From the NCBI GenBank assembly GCA_903919925.1, contig CAIXKO010000536.1, positions 1 to 36,914 of the forward strand: a stretch of 36,914 nt of DNA. Reading direction: 5' to 3'. Shown piece after piece: positions 1-9,100 of this stretch (within the stretch, counting starts at the first letter, position 1; every line of letters starts with the position of its first letter). The translations under genes were made by a program, and so were the position numbers. This DNA comes from an uncultured Bacteroidota bacterium. GTDB lineage: Bacteria > Bacteroidota > Bacteroidia > Bacteroidales > UBA12481. Below the pieces are notes generated by a model. The model did no database searches, was not told where the DNA came from, and saw only the letters and a program-made list of their open reading frames with translations.

Positions 1-372
1 AAAATATATTTCAGTTTATTGATTTTTACAGCCTCTGCAATTGCCTTCGGTCCATCGAGTAAAACCAATGTGCCGGATGCTCTGGTTATTGCAAATTGCG
101 ATAATATCCGCATTTCTTCGCCCGACAAGGCACTGGTTAAAATCTTTAAAAGGGCACAAATCACCTCCCATGGTTCTGTTGGCAAAGACAATGATCCGGT
201 AGGTCCCTGGTATGAAGCAGCTCTGCCTAATCGGGAGGTATTCTGTATCCGTGATGTCAGCCATCAGTGTATAGGTGCCGAAATTCTTTGGCAGGGGAAA
301 CAGAACCTGAACATCAGTGTAAATGGGAAAACCGCTGTAACAGCGGAAGCAGGTAAGACGGTTTTGGATTGA
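1..372 (+). pseudogene. Glycosidase-like exported protein, 5' end outside the window, probably internally deleted
   Basis: The frame is open from base 1 and stops at 370-372, giving 123 visible residues. The first residues (KIYFSLLIFTASAIAFG) look like a signal peptide whose first few residues lie just upstream, so the gene is probably missing only its start codon region. Residues about 64-90 (GPWYEAALPNREVFCIRDVSHQ) resemble, from memory, the beginning of large secreted six-hairpin glycosidases, which usually run to several hundred residues. Here the reading passes almost at once into VNGKTAVTAEAGKTVLD, which resembles the C-terminal end of such proteins (compare INGKAINIK near the end of the barrel protein at 27047-29152). 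I infer an internal in-frame deletion that left only the two ends. The alternative is a genuinely short protein or an assembly error. No catalytic core is present. Confidence 0.5.
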
Positions 373-437
373 AAAGGTCTACCTTTGGCGACTCAATATC
401 TATTCGAAGTGGAAACAATAACAACCAGAATTAATAA

Positions 438-1046
438 ATGAAAATTGTAGATGCCAAGGGACTTAAATGCCCGATGCCGCTGATCCTGACCAAAAGGGCA
501 CTATTGGAAATTGAACAGGATGAAACGCTGGAGATTCTGATCGATAATGAGATATCGGTTAAAAATGTAAGCCGCTTCCTGGAGGAGCATCAGATGCAAG
601 TTGGCACTGAAAACCTGGACGGGCTTTACCGGCTCACCGTTTGCAAAACGGGAGTGATAGCTGAACAAACCCGTGCAGAAGAGTATTGCGAAACCCCTCA
701 ACCAGATCCGTCAAACTACATCATCAGCTTTCAAAAGAATATCCGGGGCGAGGGGTCAGATGAACTGGGATCGCGCCTGATTCAACTGTTTATCAATACC
801 CTTCCTGATATCGATCACAAGCCAAATGTGATTGTTTTTCTGAACAGTTGCGTGTTCCTCACGCTTATGGACTCTGTTGTTTTGGAGCCTCTGAAAAGGC
901 TCGAAATCGAGGGTGTCAGAATACTTGTTTGCGGCAACTGCCTCGACTATTTTCAAAAAAAGGAGGAACTGGCGGTTGGTATCGTATCCAATATGTATGA
1001 GATCATGAGTTTGATGTCGGATTCGCCGAAAGTTCTTTATCCCTGA
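438..1046 (+). CDS. yedF: YedF-type sulfurtransferase-like selenium metabolism protein (TusA-like + DsrE-like)
   Basis: The 202-residue product has two parts. Residues 1-70 form a TusA/SirA-like domain with the hallmark CPMP motif (Cys11 in GLKCPMPL), the active cysteine that carries sulfur in the family. Residues about 90-202 look like a DsrE/F-like domain, with cysteines in FLNSC and VCGNC. This fusion is the YedF form tied to selenium metabolism, and here it lies 6 bp upstream of selD, which supports the assignment. By family knowledge it is a cytoplasmic protein thought to handle or deliver selenium or sulfur for selenophosphate use; its exact reaction is not established. No signal peptide is seen. 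The start at 438 is the only ATG that keeps the complete TusA fold. Confidence 0.88.
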   Translation: MKIVDAKGLKCPMPLILTKRALLEIEQDETLEILIDNEISVKNVSRFLEEHQMQVGTENLDGLYRLTVCKTGVIAEQTRAEEYCETPQPDPSNYIISFQKNIRGEGSDELGSRLIQLFINTLPDIDHKPNVIVFLNSCVFLTLMDSVVLEPLKRLEIEGVRILVCGNCLDYFQKKEELAVGIVSNMYEIMSLMSDSPKVLYP

Positions 1047-1052
1047 TTTACG

Positions 1053-2096
1053 ATGAGTACTTTCGATTTATTAAGTACCGTTGAGTATGGGGGATGTTCG
1101 GCGAAACTTCCGGCTGCTGAGCTGAGCAGGGTGTTAGAGGGACTTCCGCTCACCCCGGATGACAATATCCTGGTGGGAATCGAAACGCATGATGATGCTG
1201 GTGTTTACCGTATCAGCTCGGAACTTGCCCTCATACAAACCACCGATTTCTTTGGTCCGGTTTGCTCCGATCCGTTCGACTTTGGCCAGATTGCTGCTGC
1301 CAATGCACTGAGTGATGTGTATGCCATGGGAGGGGAGGTGCTAACCGCATTGAACATTGTAGCCTTTCCGGCTGATGTGCCGCTGGAGATACTGCGGGAA
1401 ATTCTCAGGGGAGGTATCGAAAAAGTTAAGGAAGCGGGTGGGGTGATACTTGGTGGTCACACTATTGTGGATGAGGTGCCCAAATACGGATTGGCTGTTA
1501 CCGGCACCATTCATCCGGATCGGATTGCTACCAACGCTGCCGCAAAGGCCGGTGAAGTGCTGATCCTTACCAAGCCCATCGGTGCTGGAATCATCATGGC
1601 AGGAAGGCGGATCCGGGAGATCGGCGATATTCCTTATCAGGTGGTGATTGATAGCATGAAACAGCTCAATAAGGGGGGCGCCGTGGTGATGCGAAAGTAC
1701 GGCATACGCAGTGCCACTGATATTACAGGATTCGGTTTAGCCGGGCATGCACTGAAAATGGCTAAAGCATCGGGGGTAACTATCAGGATTTTCCCCGCTG
1801 AGGTTCCGGTATTCGAAGGGACAATGGATCTGCTTAATCTTGGCTGCATCCCGGGAGCCTGCTTCCGCAACCTGGAATATGTGGAGACCGATGCCACTTT
1901 TGGGGAAGATTTGAACTACGAACAAAAAATGCTCGTTATGGATGCACAAACATCCGGAGGGTTGCTGATTTGCTGTGATCCTGACCACGTTCGTGATATT
2001 CTGCTGGAGTTAGCCGAATCCGGGTTTATGAGGTCATCGGTGGTGGGGGAGGTTTTGCCCTTTAATGGCAAGCACCTGTTTGTATCCAATTTGTAA
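1053..2096 (+). CDS. selD: Selenide, water dikinase (selenophosphate synthetase)
   Basis: The 347-residue product matches SelD in length and order. The N-terminal glycine-rich segment GGCSAKL keeps the catalytic Cys (residue 15) and Lys (residue 18) equivalent to Cys17 and Lys20 of E. coli SelD. It is followed by the AIRS-type ATP-binding core (TTDFFGPVCSDPFDFGQIAAANALSD is recognisable at about 64-88, then GGHT and LTKPIGAGI). SelD makes selenophosphate from selenide and ATP in the cytoplasm, the selenium donor for selenocysteine, selenouridine or Se-cofactors. This is the Cys form, not a selenocysteine-containing SelD. It follows yedF by 6 bp and is surely in the same transcript. No selenoprotein or selA/selB gene is visible in the window, so the downstream use of selenophosphate cannot be told here. 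Confidence 0.95.
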   Translation: MSTFDLLSTVEYGGCSAKLPAAELSRVLEGLPLTPDDNILVGIETHDDAGVYRISSELALIQTTDFFGPVCSDPFDFGQIAAANALSDVYAMGGEVLTALNIVAFPADVPLEILREILRGGIEKVKEAGGVILGGHTIVDEVPKYGLAVTGTIHPDRIATNAAAKAGEVLILTKPIGAGIIMAGRRIREIGDIPYQVVIDSMKQLNKGGAVVMRKYGIRSATDITGFGLAGHALKMAKASGVTIRIFPAEVPVFEGTMDLLNLGCIPGACFRNLEYVETDATFGEDLNYEQKMLVMDAQTSGGLLICCDPDHVRDILLELAESGFMRSSVVGEVLPFNGKHLFVSNL

Positions 2097-2129
2097 TATT
2101 AAAGTCCATCCTAAAACTTATCAATTCGT

Positions 2130-4682
2130 ATGAAAAAACTGATTCTGGTTGCTTTTTCCGTCATCCTGGCGGTCGCTACCTTTGGTGGATGCAAGTTGAT
2201 ATCTCATGAAAGTGCCGTGGTTGTTTACCCTCAGCAGGCAGGGCCTCAAGAGGAGTTTGCAGCCAGAGAGCTACAGCGGTATTTCTACTTACGGACAGGG
2301 ATCCTTGCCGATCTGGTACGGAGTGACACAGTACCTTCGGGGTTCAACCATAGTTTTATTCTGGGTAACAAAAACTCAGATTTATTCAGAGGCCTGACTG
2401 ATTCGGATGATATTCTGAGGTATTCGGGCAACCTGGGTGCCGATTGTTTTTTCATCAAATCGTATACATTGCCAAAGGGCAGGCAACAGGTAATTGCCGG
2501 TGGCGATGGAATGGGTACTCTGTATGGGGTATACCGGTTGCTGGAAAGCACGGGTATTCGTTACAGCATTGACGGCGATGTGCTGCCCGATGAAAAGTTT
2601 GATCCCGATCTTCTTGCGGTCAACGAAACCGGGAATCCGAGGTTCGGCAAACGCGGACTGCAGCCTTTCCATGATTTCAATGTGGGTCCGGATTGGTGGA
2701 ACCTTACCGATTACCATGCTGTGTTGTCGCAAATGGCCAAGTTACGGATGAACATCATCGGGTTCCACACTTATCCAAGCTGGAACAAGTCGGCCGGACC
2801 TGAAGCCAATGTATGGATCGGGTTACCTGAGGATGTTGACTCACAAGGCGATGTAAAAACCGGCTTTGAGGCCGGTGTGGTTACCACGCGCCGGGGTTGG
2901 GAGGTTAAGCCGTTCCCCACCGGTGAATATGCCTCCGGGGCGGGCCTCTTATTTGAGGGCGACGAATACGGTCCGGATTACTTGCTCGACTGCCTGGATT
3001 GGCCCAGGAATGAAAAGGATGCCGTAGCCATGTTTAACCGTTACGGCGATTTCCAGCAGCGGGTTTTTGCGGATGCCCGGTCAATGGGTATCAGCGTTTG
3101 CACTGGTACGGAACTTCCACTTGGGATTCCGCCGATGCTGGCCTCGGGGCTGAAGTCGAAGAATCTGAATCCGGACGATCCGGAGGTGATCGGGAAATTG
3201 TACGAGGGAATGTTTCTCCGGATCAATCGAAAAACTCCGGTGGATTATTTCTGGTTTTGGATGCCCGAGATCTGGCTTTGGTCGGAACCTGGCTGTGCAG
3301 GCTGGGAGATCACCACAGAGAAGAATGTACAACGCGATATTAAGCTAATCCAATCCGCAGCTGAAAAAACCGGCATCACCTCCGGATTCGCTACCAGTGC
3401 ATGGAGGCTGGGAACAGTGAAGAATCCCCGCTGGACGGATGAAAATACCCCGAAAAGCTGGGCCATGTCGTCCATCAATACCAGCGGTGGAGCCGATCCG
3501 GTTGAGAAATATTATGGGGAAAATATGGGCAGGCCAAAGTGGGTGATCGGTTGGGCAGAGGATGACGGAGCTGCTGGAGCCCATTGCTGCACTGCCTGGG
3601 ACGTTCAATTCTGGGTAGAGCGGATGTTTGTTAATTCAGCCGATGCATTCAAATATAAATGCGAAGGGATGATGGCTATCCATTGGCGCACTGCCTCCAT
3701 TGCACCCAATATTTCGGCCCTTTCCCAAGCCGGATGGCGCTTTATCGCCCCAGGAACAGAAAACTCACCAGATCTGGGTGTGGCTCACAACCTTCCTCAA
3801 TTCTGGGAAAGTTGGGGTAGCTCGATGTTCGGCAACGAGGTGGGAGCCCGGGCCGGACGGATTTTGCAAAAATTCGACGGCTGCCACCAAACCCTCAACC
3901 GCCTGATTAATGACGGCTGCAGAACCACCGATAAAAGCATCCTCGATCTGTTTGCACCGCTCCAGGAATTTCAGGCGCTTGAAAAAGAGATCATTGGGAC
4001 CAGTAATAAGGAGAGATTCGATTATTGGTTTAATTATTTAGATGCCAGTCGTTTGCGGGTAACTACCTGGGTTCTTTCCTCCCGACTCGATTCAATCATG
4101 AGCAAGGCAGTAACCCTCACCAATAAGGAGGAGAGACTCCGGTTCACCAGGGATAAGGCGCTACCTGCACGAATCGGGCTGGCCAGATCGTGGGAACAAA
4201 TGATAGGTGCATACCTCAACTGCGCAAAGTCGACCGGAGAGGTTGGAACGATAACCAGCATCGAGAGCGGCAACCGGAAAAGGATTCTCCACAAGCAGGA
4301 TTCTTTGATTACAGGAATTCTGGGAATTCCGCTTCCGGCCGAGGCTTCCGTGAATACTGGCTATAGCGGTAAGTCGCGAATATTTATCTCATCGGTATGC
4401 ACTTCCTGGAAAGCAGGAGAACCCATGGAAATCCGCCCATTCGTGCTATCGCAGGAGGAATGCAAGAAAGTCAGCCTGTATTGGAGACCATTGGGAAAAG
4501 GCAGTTACTCCAGGGTTGAGGCCGGGCACAGGGCGCGTAATGCCTGGCGGGTGAATCTGCCAGAGAGCTCTGTAGGCTGTGTGGAATACTATATAGAGGC
4601 CAGCCTGGCCAATGGCAAAAAGATCCGTTATCCAGCAACATCCCCTGAAATCAATAGCACGGTCGTTTTTCGGAAAGATTGA
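2130..4682 (+). CDS. Large lipoprotein with GH67-like N-terminal region, putative glycosidase
   Basis: The 850-residue product begins with a lipoprotein-type signal (hydrophobic stretch, then FGGC with Cys21), so it is probably anchored in the outer membrane or periplasm. Residues about 30-150 (VVVYPQQAG, EEFAARELQRY, ILGN, GTLYGVYRLLE) have the look of the N-terminal domain of GH67 alpha-glucuronidases and related enzymes. Gln178 begins QPFHDF..GPDWWN, followed by KLRMNIIGFHTYP, a TIM-barrel-type entry strand. The central region is rich in Trp and acidic residues (WAEDDG, FWFWMPEIWLW). The last 100 residues look like a beta-sandwich (MEIRPFVLS, VSLYWRPLGKG). The family is not classical GH67 in its core, so the substrate is unknown. 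It follows selD by only 33 bp without an obvious terminator, but its role fits the downstream glycan locus better than selenium metabolism. Confidence 0.65.
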   Translation: MKKLILVAFSVILAVATFGGCKLISHESAVVVYPQQAGPQEEFAARELQRYFYLRTGILADLVRSDTVPSGFNHSFILGNKNSDLFRGLTDSDDILRYSGNLGADCFFIKSYTLPKGRQQVIAGGDGMGTLYGVYRLLESTGIRYSIDGDVLPDEKFDPDLLAVNETGNPRFGKRGLQPFHDFNVGPDWWNLTDYHAVLSQMAKLRMNIIGFHTYPSWNKSAGPEANVWIGLPEDVDSQGDVKTGFEAGVVTTRRGWEVKPFPTGEYASGAGLLFEGDEYGPDYLLDCLDWPRNEKDAVAMFNRYGDFQQRVFADARSMGISVCTGTELPLGIPPMLASGLKSKNLNPDDPEVIGKLYEGMFLRINRKTPVDYFWFWMPEIWLWSEPGCAGWEITTEKNVQRDIKLIQSAAEKTGITSGFATSAWRLGTVKNPRWTDENTPKSWAMSSINTSGGADPVEKYYGENMGRPKWVIGWAEDDGAAGAHCCTAWDVQFWVERMFVNSADAFKYKCEGMMAIHWRTASIAPNISALSQAGWRFIAPGTENSPDLGVAHNLPQFWESWGSSMFGNEVGARAGRILQKFDGCHQTLNRLINDGCRTTDKSILDLFAPLQEFQALEKEIIGTSNKERFDYWFNYLDASRLRVTTWVLSSRLDSIMSKAVTLTNKEERLRFTRDKALPARIGLARSWEQMIGAYLNCAKSTGEVGTITSIESGNRKRILHKQDSLITGILGIPLPAEASVNTGYSGKSRIFISSVCTSWKAGEPMEIRPFVLSQEECKKVSLYWRPLGKGSYSRVEAGHRARNAWRVNLPESSVGCVEYYIEASLANGKKIRYPATSPEINSTVVFRKD

Positions 4683-4815
4683 AAGCTGGCTGGGAAGCTC
4701 CTCCCTTCCTGAGCAAAATATCAAATGATAAATTTATTTCCCTGCCGATAGGTGTATCTGGCCCTAAGTGGATATTACTATATGTTTAATGGTTAAAACA
4801 AAAGGTAGTTTGGAA

Positions 4816-4848
4816 ATTGTGACAGTCTTTATCTGATGAATATTTTTG
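4816..4848 (+). promoter_or_regulatory. Candidate Bacteroidota sigma-ABfr-type promoter
   Basis: TATTTTTG at 4841-4848 matches the Bacteroidota -7 consensus TAnnTTTG at every fixed position. ATTG at 4816-4819 lies 21 bases upstream and matches three of four bases of the -33 TTTG box, within the accepted spacing. Transcription would start near 4853-4856. That places only about 25-28 bases between the start and the terminator hairpin at 4881. This is a sequence match only. Confidence 0.5.
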
Positions 4849-4880
4849 CTCACATAGGTTTTTTTAGTATTTAGGTTAGA

Positions 4881-4920
4881 AAAGTGGTTCTCCTTAATTG
4901 GGGAACTACTTTTTTTTTTT
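4881..4920 (+). terminator. Intrinsic terminator, possible leader attenuator before fecR
   Basis: Bases 4881-4893 pair with 4900-4912 to give a 13-bp stem (including two G:U pairs) around the loop TTAATT. The 3' arm runs into 11 consecutive T residues at 4910-4920. It is one of the two strongest intrinsic terminators seen in the window. It sits about 200 bp after the stop of the GH67-like gene, but only about 25 bases after the start predicted from the promoter at 4816-4848 and 47 bp before fecR. It could therefore end the upstream transcript, attenuate the PUL leader, or both. Confidence 0.82.
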
Positions 4921-4967
4921 GAAGTGACGGGATAGATTGTATTAATATAATATTGAATATCAGCTGA

Positions 4968-6023
4968 ATGGCAAACATTGAATTTGATAGTGAGAAAATT
5001 GAGCAGTTTTTCAAAGCTGATTCCCCGGGTAAGGATGAATCCTACATAAATGAAGTTTTTTGCGACAATACCAAAGAGAGAGAATTAAGGAAGCTTTTAT
5101 CGCGGCAGTTCAGTGAAGTTTTGCCGGACGAAAAAGCTGATAGTAAGAATCTTGACCATATCCTGTACAAGATTCATTACGACATAAACACCAGGCTGGC
5201 AAATCAAAAGGGTTTTAATTGGAATATTATAATGCATTGGGTATCAAGTATAGTAGCCGCAATCCTACTTCCATTGGTTATTTTTATGGGCATTAGAAAT
5301 CAAAAGGAAACTTTACTTAAAAAAGACACTTGGGTTGAAATCAAGGCACCTGCCTGGACCCGTGCGCAATTCAGTCTGCCTGACGGCACCACGGGCTGGC
5401 TGAATAGCAAATCCAGTATAAAATATAGTGGAAATTTCAATGCCGACCGGCAGCTTTCACTTGACGGTGAAGCTTTTTTTGATGTATTTCAGGATAAGAA
5501 ACGCCCGTTTATTGTGCATACTCCTGAAATAAATGTTCAGGTAATGGGAACCCGCTTTAATATAGCTTCTTATCAGGACGAAAAAACGGCAGAGGTAGTT
5601 CTTGAGGAAGGGGTACTGGTTTTTAGTGATAATGAGATGAAGAAATCGTACCTCATGAAACCCAATGACCTTGTTACCTATAACAAAGCCCGTAAGCAGT
5701 TTTCAACCGAAGTGGTACAACCTCAGAAATATATTTCATGGAAAGATGGCAGACTGGTGTTCCGCAATGATCCGCTTGATGTAATTGCCAGACGATTGGA
5801 GAGATGGTATAATATTGATGTAGAGCTAAATGTGAGTTCACCCGAAGATATCAGGTGGCGGGCAACCTTTGTGGATGATAGCCTTGAAGAGGTTCTGAAA
5901 TTACTGAATCGAAGTTTACATGTTGATTATAAAATGGAGAAAAGGGATTTAAAGTCTGATGAAACATTTACTAAAACGAAGGTGATCCTTTCTTTTAAAA
6001 ATACTAAACCTTTAAAAAAATAA
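4968..6023 (+). CDS. FecR-family anti-sigma factor
   Basis: The 351-residue product has the layout of Bacteroidota FecR-like regulators. An approximately 88-residue cytoplasmic N-terminus is followed by one membrane segment at about 89-108 (HWVSSIVAAILLPLVIFMG). Next comes the periplasmic FecR domain at about 120-220 (LPDGTTGWLNSKSSIKY, GEAFFDV, PFIVHTPEINVQVMGTRFNI). A DUF4974-like C-terminal domain lies at about 250-330 (FRNDPLDVIARRLERWYNIDV, SLEEVLKLLNRS). Such proteins hold an ECF sigma factor inactive until the STN domain of the partner SusC/TonB receptor signals across the periplasm. The susC that follows has an STN domain, which fits. Unusually, no ECF sigma gene lies upstream or anywhere else in the window. 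Confidence 0.93.
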   Translation: MANIEFDSEKIEQFFKADSPGKDESYINEVFCDNTKERELRKLLSRQFSEVLPDEKADSKNLDHILYKIHYDINTRLANQKGFNWNIIMHWVSSIVAAILLPLVIFMGIRNQKETLLKKDTWVEIKAPAWTRAQFSLPDGTTGWLNSKSSIKYSGNFNADRQLSLDGEAFFDVFQDKKRPFIVHTPEINVQVMGTRFNIASYQDEKTAEVVLEEGVLVFSDNEMKKSYLMKPNDLVTYNKARKQFSTEVVQPQKYISWKDGRLVFRNDPLDVIARRLERWYNIDVELNVSSPEDIRWRATFVDDSLEEVLKLLNRSLHVDYKMEKRDLKSDETFTKTKVILSFKNTKPLKK

Positions 6024-6162
6024 TACTAATACATCTGCCTATGAAACAGCCTTTTATCAGTTTTTAAAAGCAAAAGCAGGAAAGCGTTGAAGCCGCCTCC
6101 CTGCCATATTGCTAAGTTACTATTGTTAAATAATAACCTAAATTTTAAAACATTACAAAAGT

Positions 6163-9100
6163 ATGAAAAAGAATTTTGATCTATGGGTGCATTCACACCC
6201 GGCATTAAAAAAGCTAATTATGGAACTTAAGATTGCCTTTCTCCTGATTTCGATCAGTGTTTCTACTCTCCTGGCAAACCCAACCTATTCCCAAACAGCA
6301 AAAGTTTCGCTGGATATGGGGAAAAAGAGTGTGGAACAGGTTATGGATGAGATTGAACGCCAAAGTGAGTTTTATTTCATCTTCAATCAGAAGCAGGTTG
6401 ACGTTGGCAGAATCGTGAGTATTCAATCGGAAAACCAACTGATTACCGCTATTCTTCCGGAGTTATTCAATGGAACCAATGTGAATTATGTGGTGTTAGA
6501 CAGAAAGATTCTGTTAACCACCGATCCACTGGAGAACCGTCTAATTTCTTTAGCAACAGAAGATGAGCCGCAGCTGAAAAGAATTACCGGCACCGTGAAG
6601 GACCAAAATGGAGCCGCACTTCCAGGAGTCAACGTTTATATTAGCGGAACCTCTCAAGGTACCGCAACTGATATGGCTGGCAAGTACAGTATTGAAGTTC
6701 CTGACGGGGCCAAAAGTCTGATGTTTTCGTTTGTCGGAATGGAATCCAAGGAAGTGGCTATCGGAGCATTGACTGTGATTAATGTGATTATGACGGAAAC
6801 GGCAATTGGCATGGATGGGGTGGTGGTGGTTGGTTATGGGGTTCAGAAAAAGGCCAATTTAACGGGTGCGGTTGGGCAGGTTACCAGTAAGGTATTGGAA
6901 AACCGGTATATGCAAAATGCAGGCCAGGGCTTGCAGGGCACGGTTGGGAACTTAAACATTATTACTAATCCTGGCGACCCCGGAAAAATCGGACAGGGAG
7001 CATCTTATCAGATCAGGGGACAAGGTAGTATTTCAGGTGGTGCCCCACTTGTTCTTATTGACGGTGTCCAGGGTGACTTAAACCAACTTAACCCAAGTGA
7101 TATTGAAAGTATTTCAGTATTGAAGGATGCCGCTTCAGCCGCTATATATGGTGCAAGGGCTACTTATGGGGTCATGCTTGTAACTACAAAGAAAGGTTCA
7201 GTTCGCAAAACCACCGTATCTGTAAACAGTTCCGTTTCATCCAGTTCGATCACAAAATTTCCGAATGTGGTAAATTCACCGAAGTATGCAGAGGTCATGA
7301 ATGCAGCTTCCAAAAATGCAGGGATAGCAGATTATTTCCCGCCGGAACAACTTGCCAGAATTCAGCAATACTTTAATAATCCCGGAAGCATTCCCACTAC
7401 GATTCCTGATCCTACTGATCCGTCCAAATGGAGCTATGCTTCGGGTAATGATAATATTAATTACCAGAGGATTTATTATAAGGATCAAATGTTCAGCAAC
7501 AAAAATGATGTAGCGGTCAGTGGTGGCACTGGAGCTACCGATTATCGTTTTTCGTTGGGATATTTGAACCAGGATGGTGTTTATGCTTTTGGCCAGGATG
7601 TTTTCAAACGATACAACATTTTGGGAAATGTGAACACCCAGCTGACCAAATGGATGAAGTTCAAGTTCCAGACCATGTACAATAAGGGAGTAACCGACGA
7701 ACCCTATGAGTATGCAGGTAATATGGGTAACTATTTCCATACCGCCTTTACCCGTCAGCCTCAATGGGCATTATATGACCCCAATGGCCATCCTATGTGG
7801 ACTTCACAAATTCAGTACTTTGAAGGTGCAAGGCGCGTCACTAAAAATGATGAAATGAAAATTGTTGGTGAAGTAATTATTGAGCCGGTTACGGGATGGA
7901 AAATTAATTCGAGATACTCCTGGGATAAACAAATTGAAGATGGCGTGGGACATGAGGCAAAATTATATGCATATACTGTCCAAAATACGCCATACTCAAT
8001 TTTTCCTAACAACTCAGTAACCAAATCCAATTCAACAAAAGATTATAACAGCTTTGAGGTTTTCTCTTCCTACGATAAAGAATTTGGCGGTCATTCCATA
8101 ACATTGCTCGCAGGCGGACAAATAGAGAATTATTATGCTAATAGTATTGGCGGCTATGTGCCGAATCTTGTAACCGACGACATACCTTCATTGAATACCG
8201 GTACAGGGAAGAAGAACACCTGGGATGCCATCGACGAATGGATGAATATGGGGTATTTCGGTCGTGTAAATTACAACTACATGGGGAAATATTTAATTGA
8301 GGCAAATATAAGATACGATGGTACTTCAAAGTTCCCGGATGGAAAACGCTGGGGATTGTTCCCGTCGGTATCCGCTGGATGGAATATTGCCAAGGAGAAT
8401 TTCTTTAAAGTTGAAAAGATAGACAATTTGAAGATAAGGGCTTCTTACGGTTCTTTAGGTAATCAGCAGGTTGGCAATTACCTCTTCTTCTCAAAGGTGC
8501 CAATTTATTCCAATCTGGGCTGGATTTTGAGCGGCGACAGACCCTATTATATAGGTGCTCCCGGTTTGGTCAGTAATAATCTGACCTGGGAAACGGCTAA
8601 CACGCTTGATTTTGGAATGGATTTGTCCGCCTTCAAAAACCGTTTGGATTTTAGTTTTGACTGGTACAGCCGTCAAACCCTGGATATGATTGGCCCTGCC
8701 AATGCATTGCCTTCTGTATTAGGGGTGTCGGTGCCCAGAACGAACAATGCTGATATGGTCACCAAAGGATTTGAAGCATCCATTGGCTGGAAAGACAGGG
8801 CCAGTGATGATTTCCAATATTCAATTTCATTTAATCTATCTGACTATGTTTCTAAAATTACCAGGTACAATAATCCTAACAAGCTCCTTTCCACCTATTA
8901 TGAAGGGATGACCCTGGGAGAAATCTGGGGGTATGAAACGGTAGGCATCATTCAAACCGATGAGCAATTGGCTAACATGGCCGACCAAAAGAAATTCATC
9001 AACAGTAATCCATGGAAAAAGGGAGATATTGAATACAAGGACTTAAACGGCGATAAAGTAATTTCTCCTGGTAAAAGTACTTTAGATGATCCGGGAGATA

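Larger units (their letters stand above)
4683..4967. other. Intergenic leader region upstream of fecR
   Basis: This 285-bp gap holds no credible ORF. It contains the candidate Bacteroidota promoter at 4816-4848 and the strong intrinsic terminator hairpin at 4881-4920, both listed separately. The final 47 bp before the fecR ATG are AT-rich with no clear second promoter; TAATATTG at 4948-4955 is one base off the -7 consensus but has no -33 partner and would start transcription almost at the start codon. Confidence 0.6.

Noticed and set aside
6024-6162. Separate susC promoter in the fecR-susC gap
   Set aside because: TACTATTG at 6118-6125 is one base off the -7 box, but the nearest TTG upstream (6087-6089) is 28 bases away, outside the accepted spacing.
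7276-7764. 162-residue minus-strand ORF inside susC
   Set aside because: Antisense to the unmistakable SusC barrel frame; no independent support.
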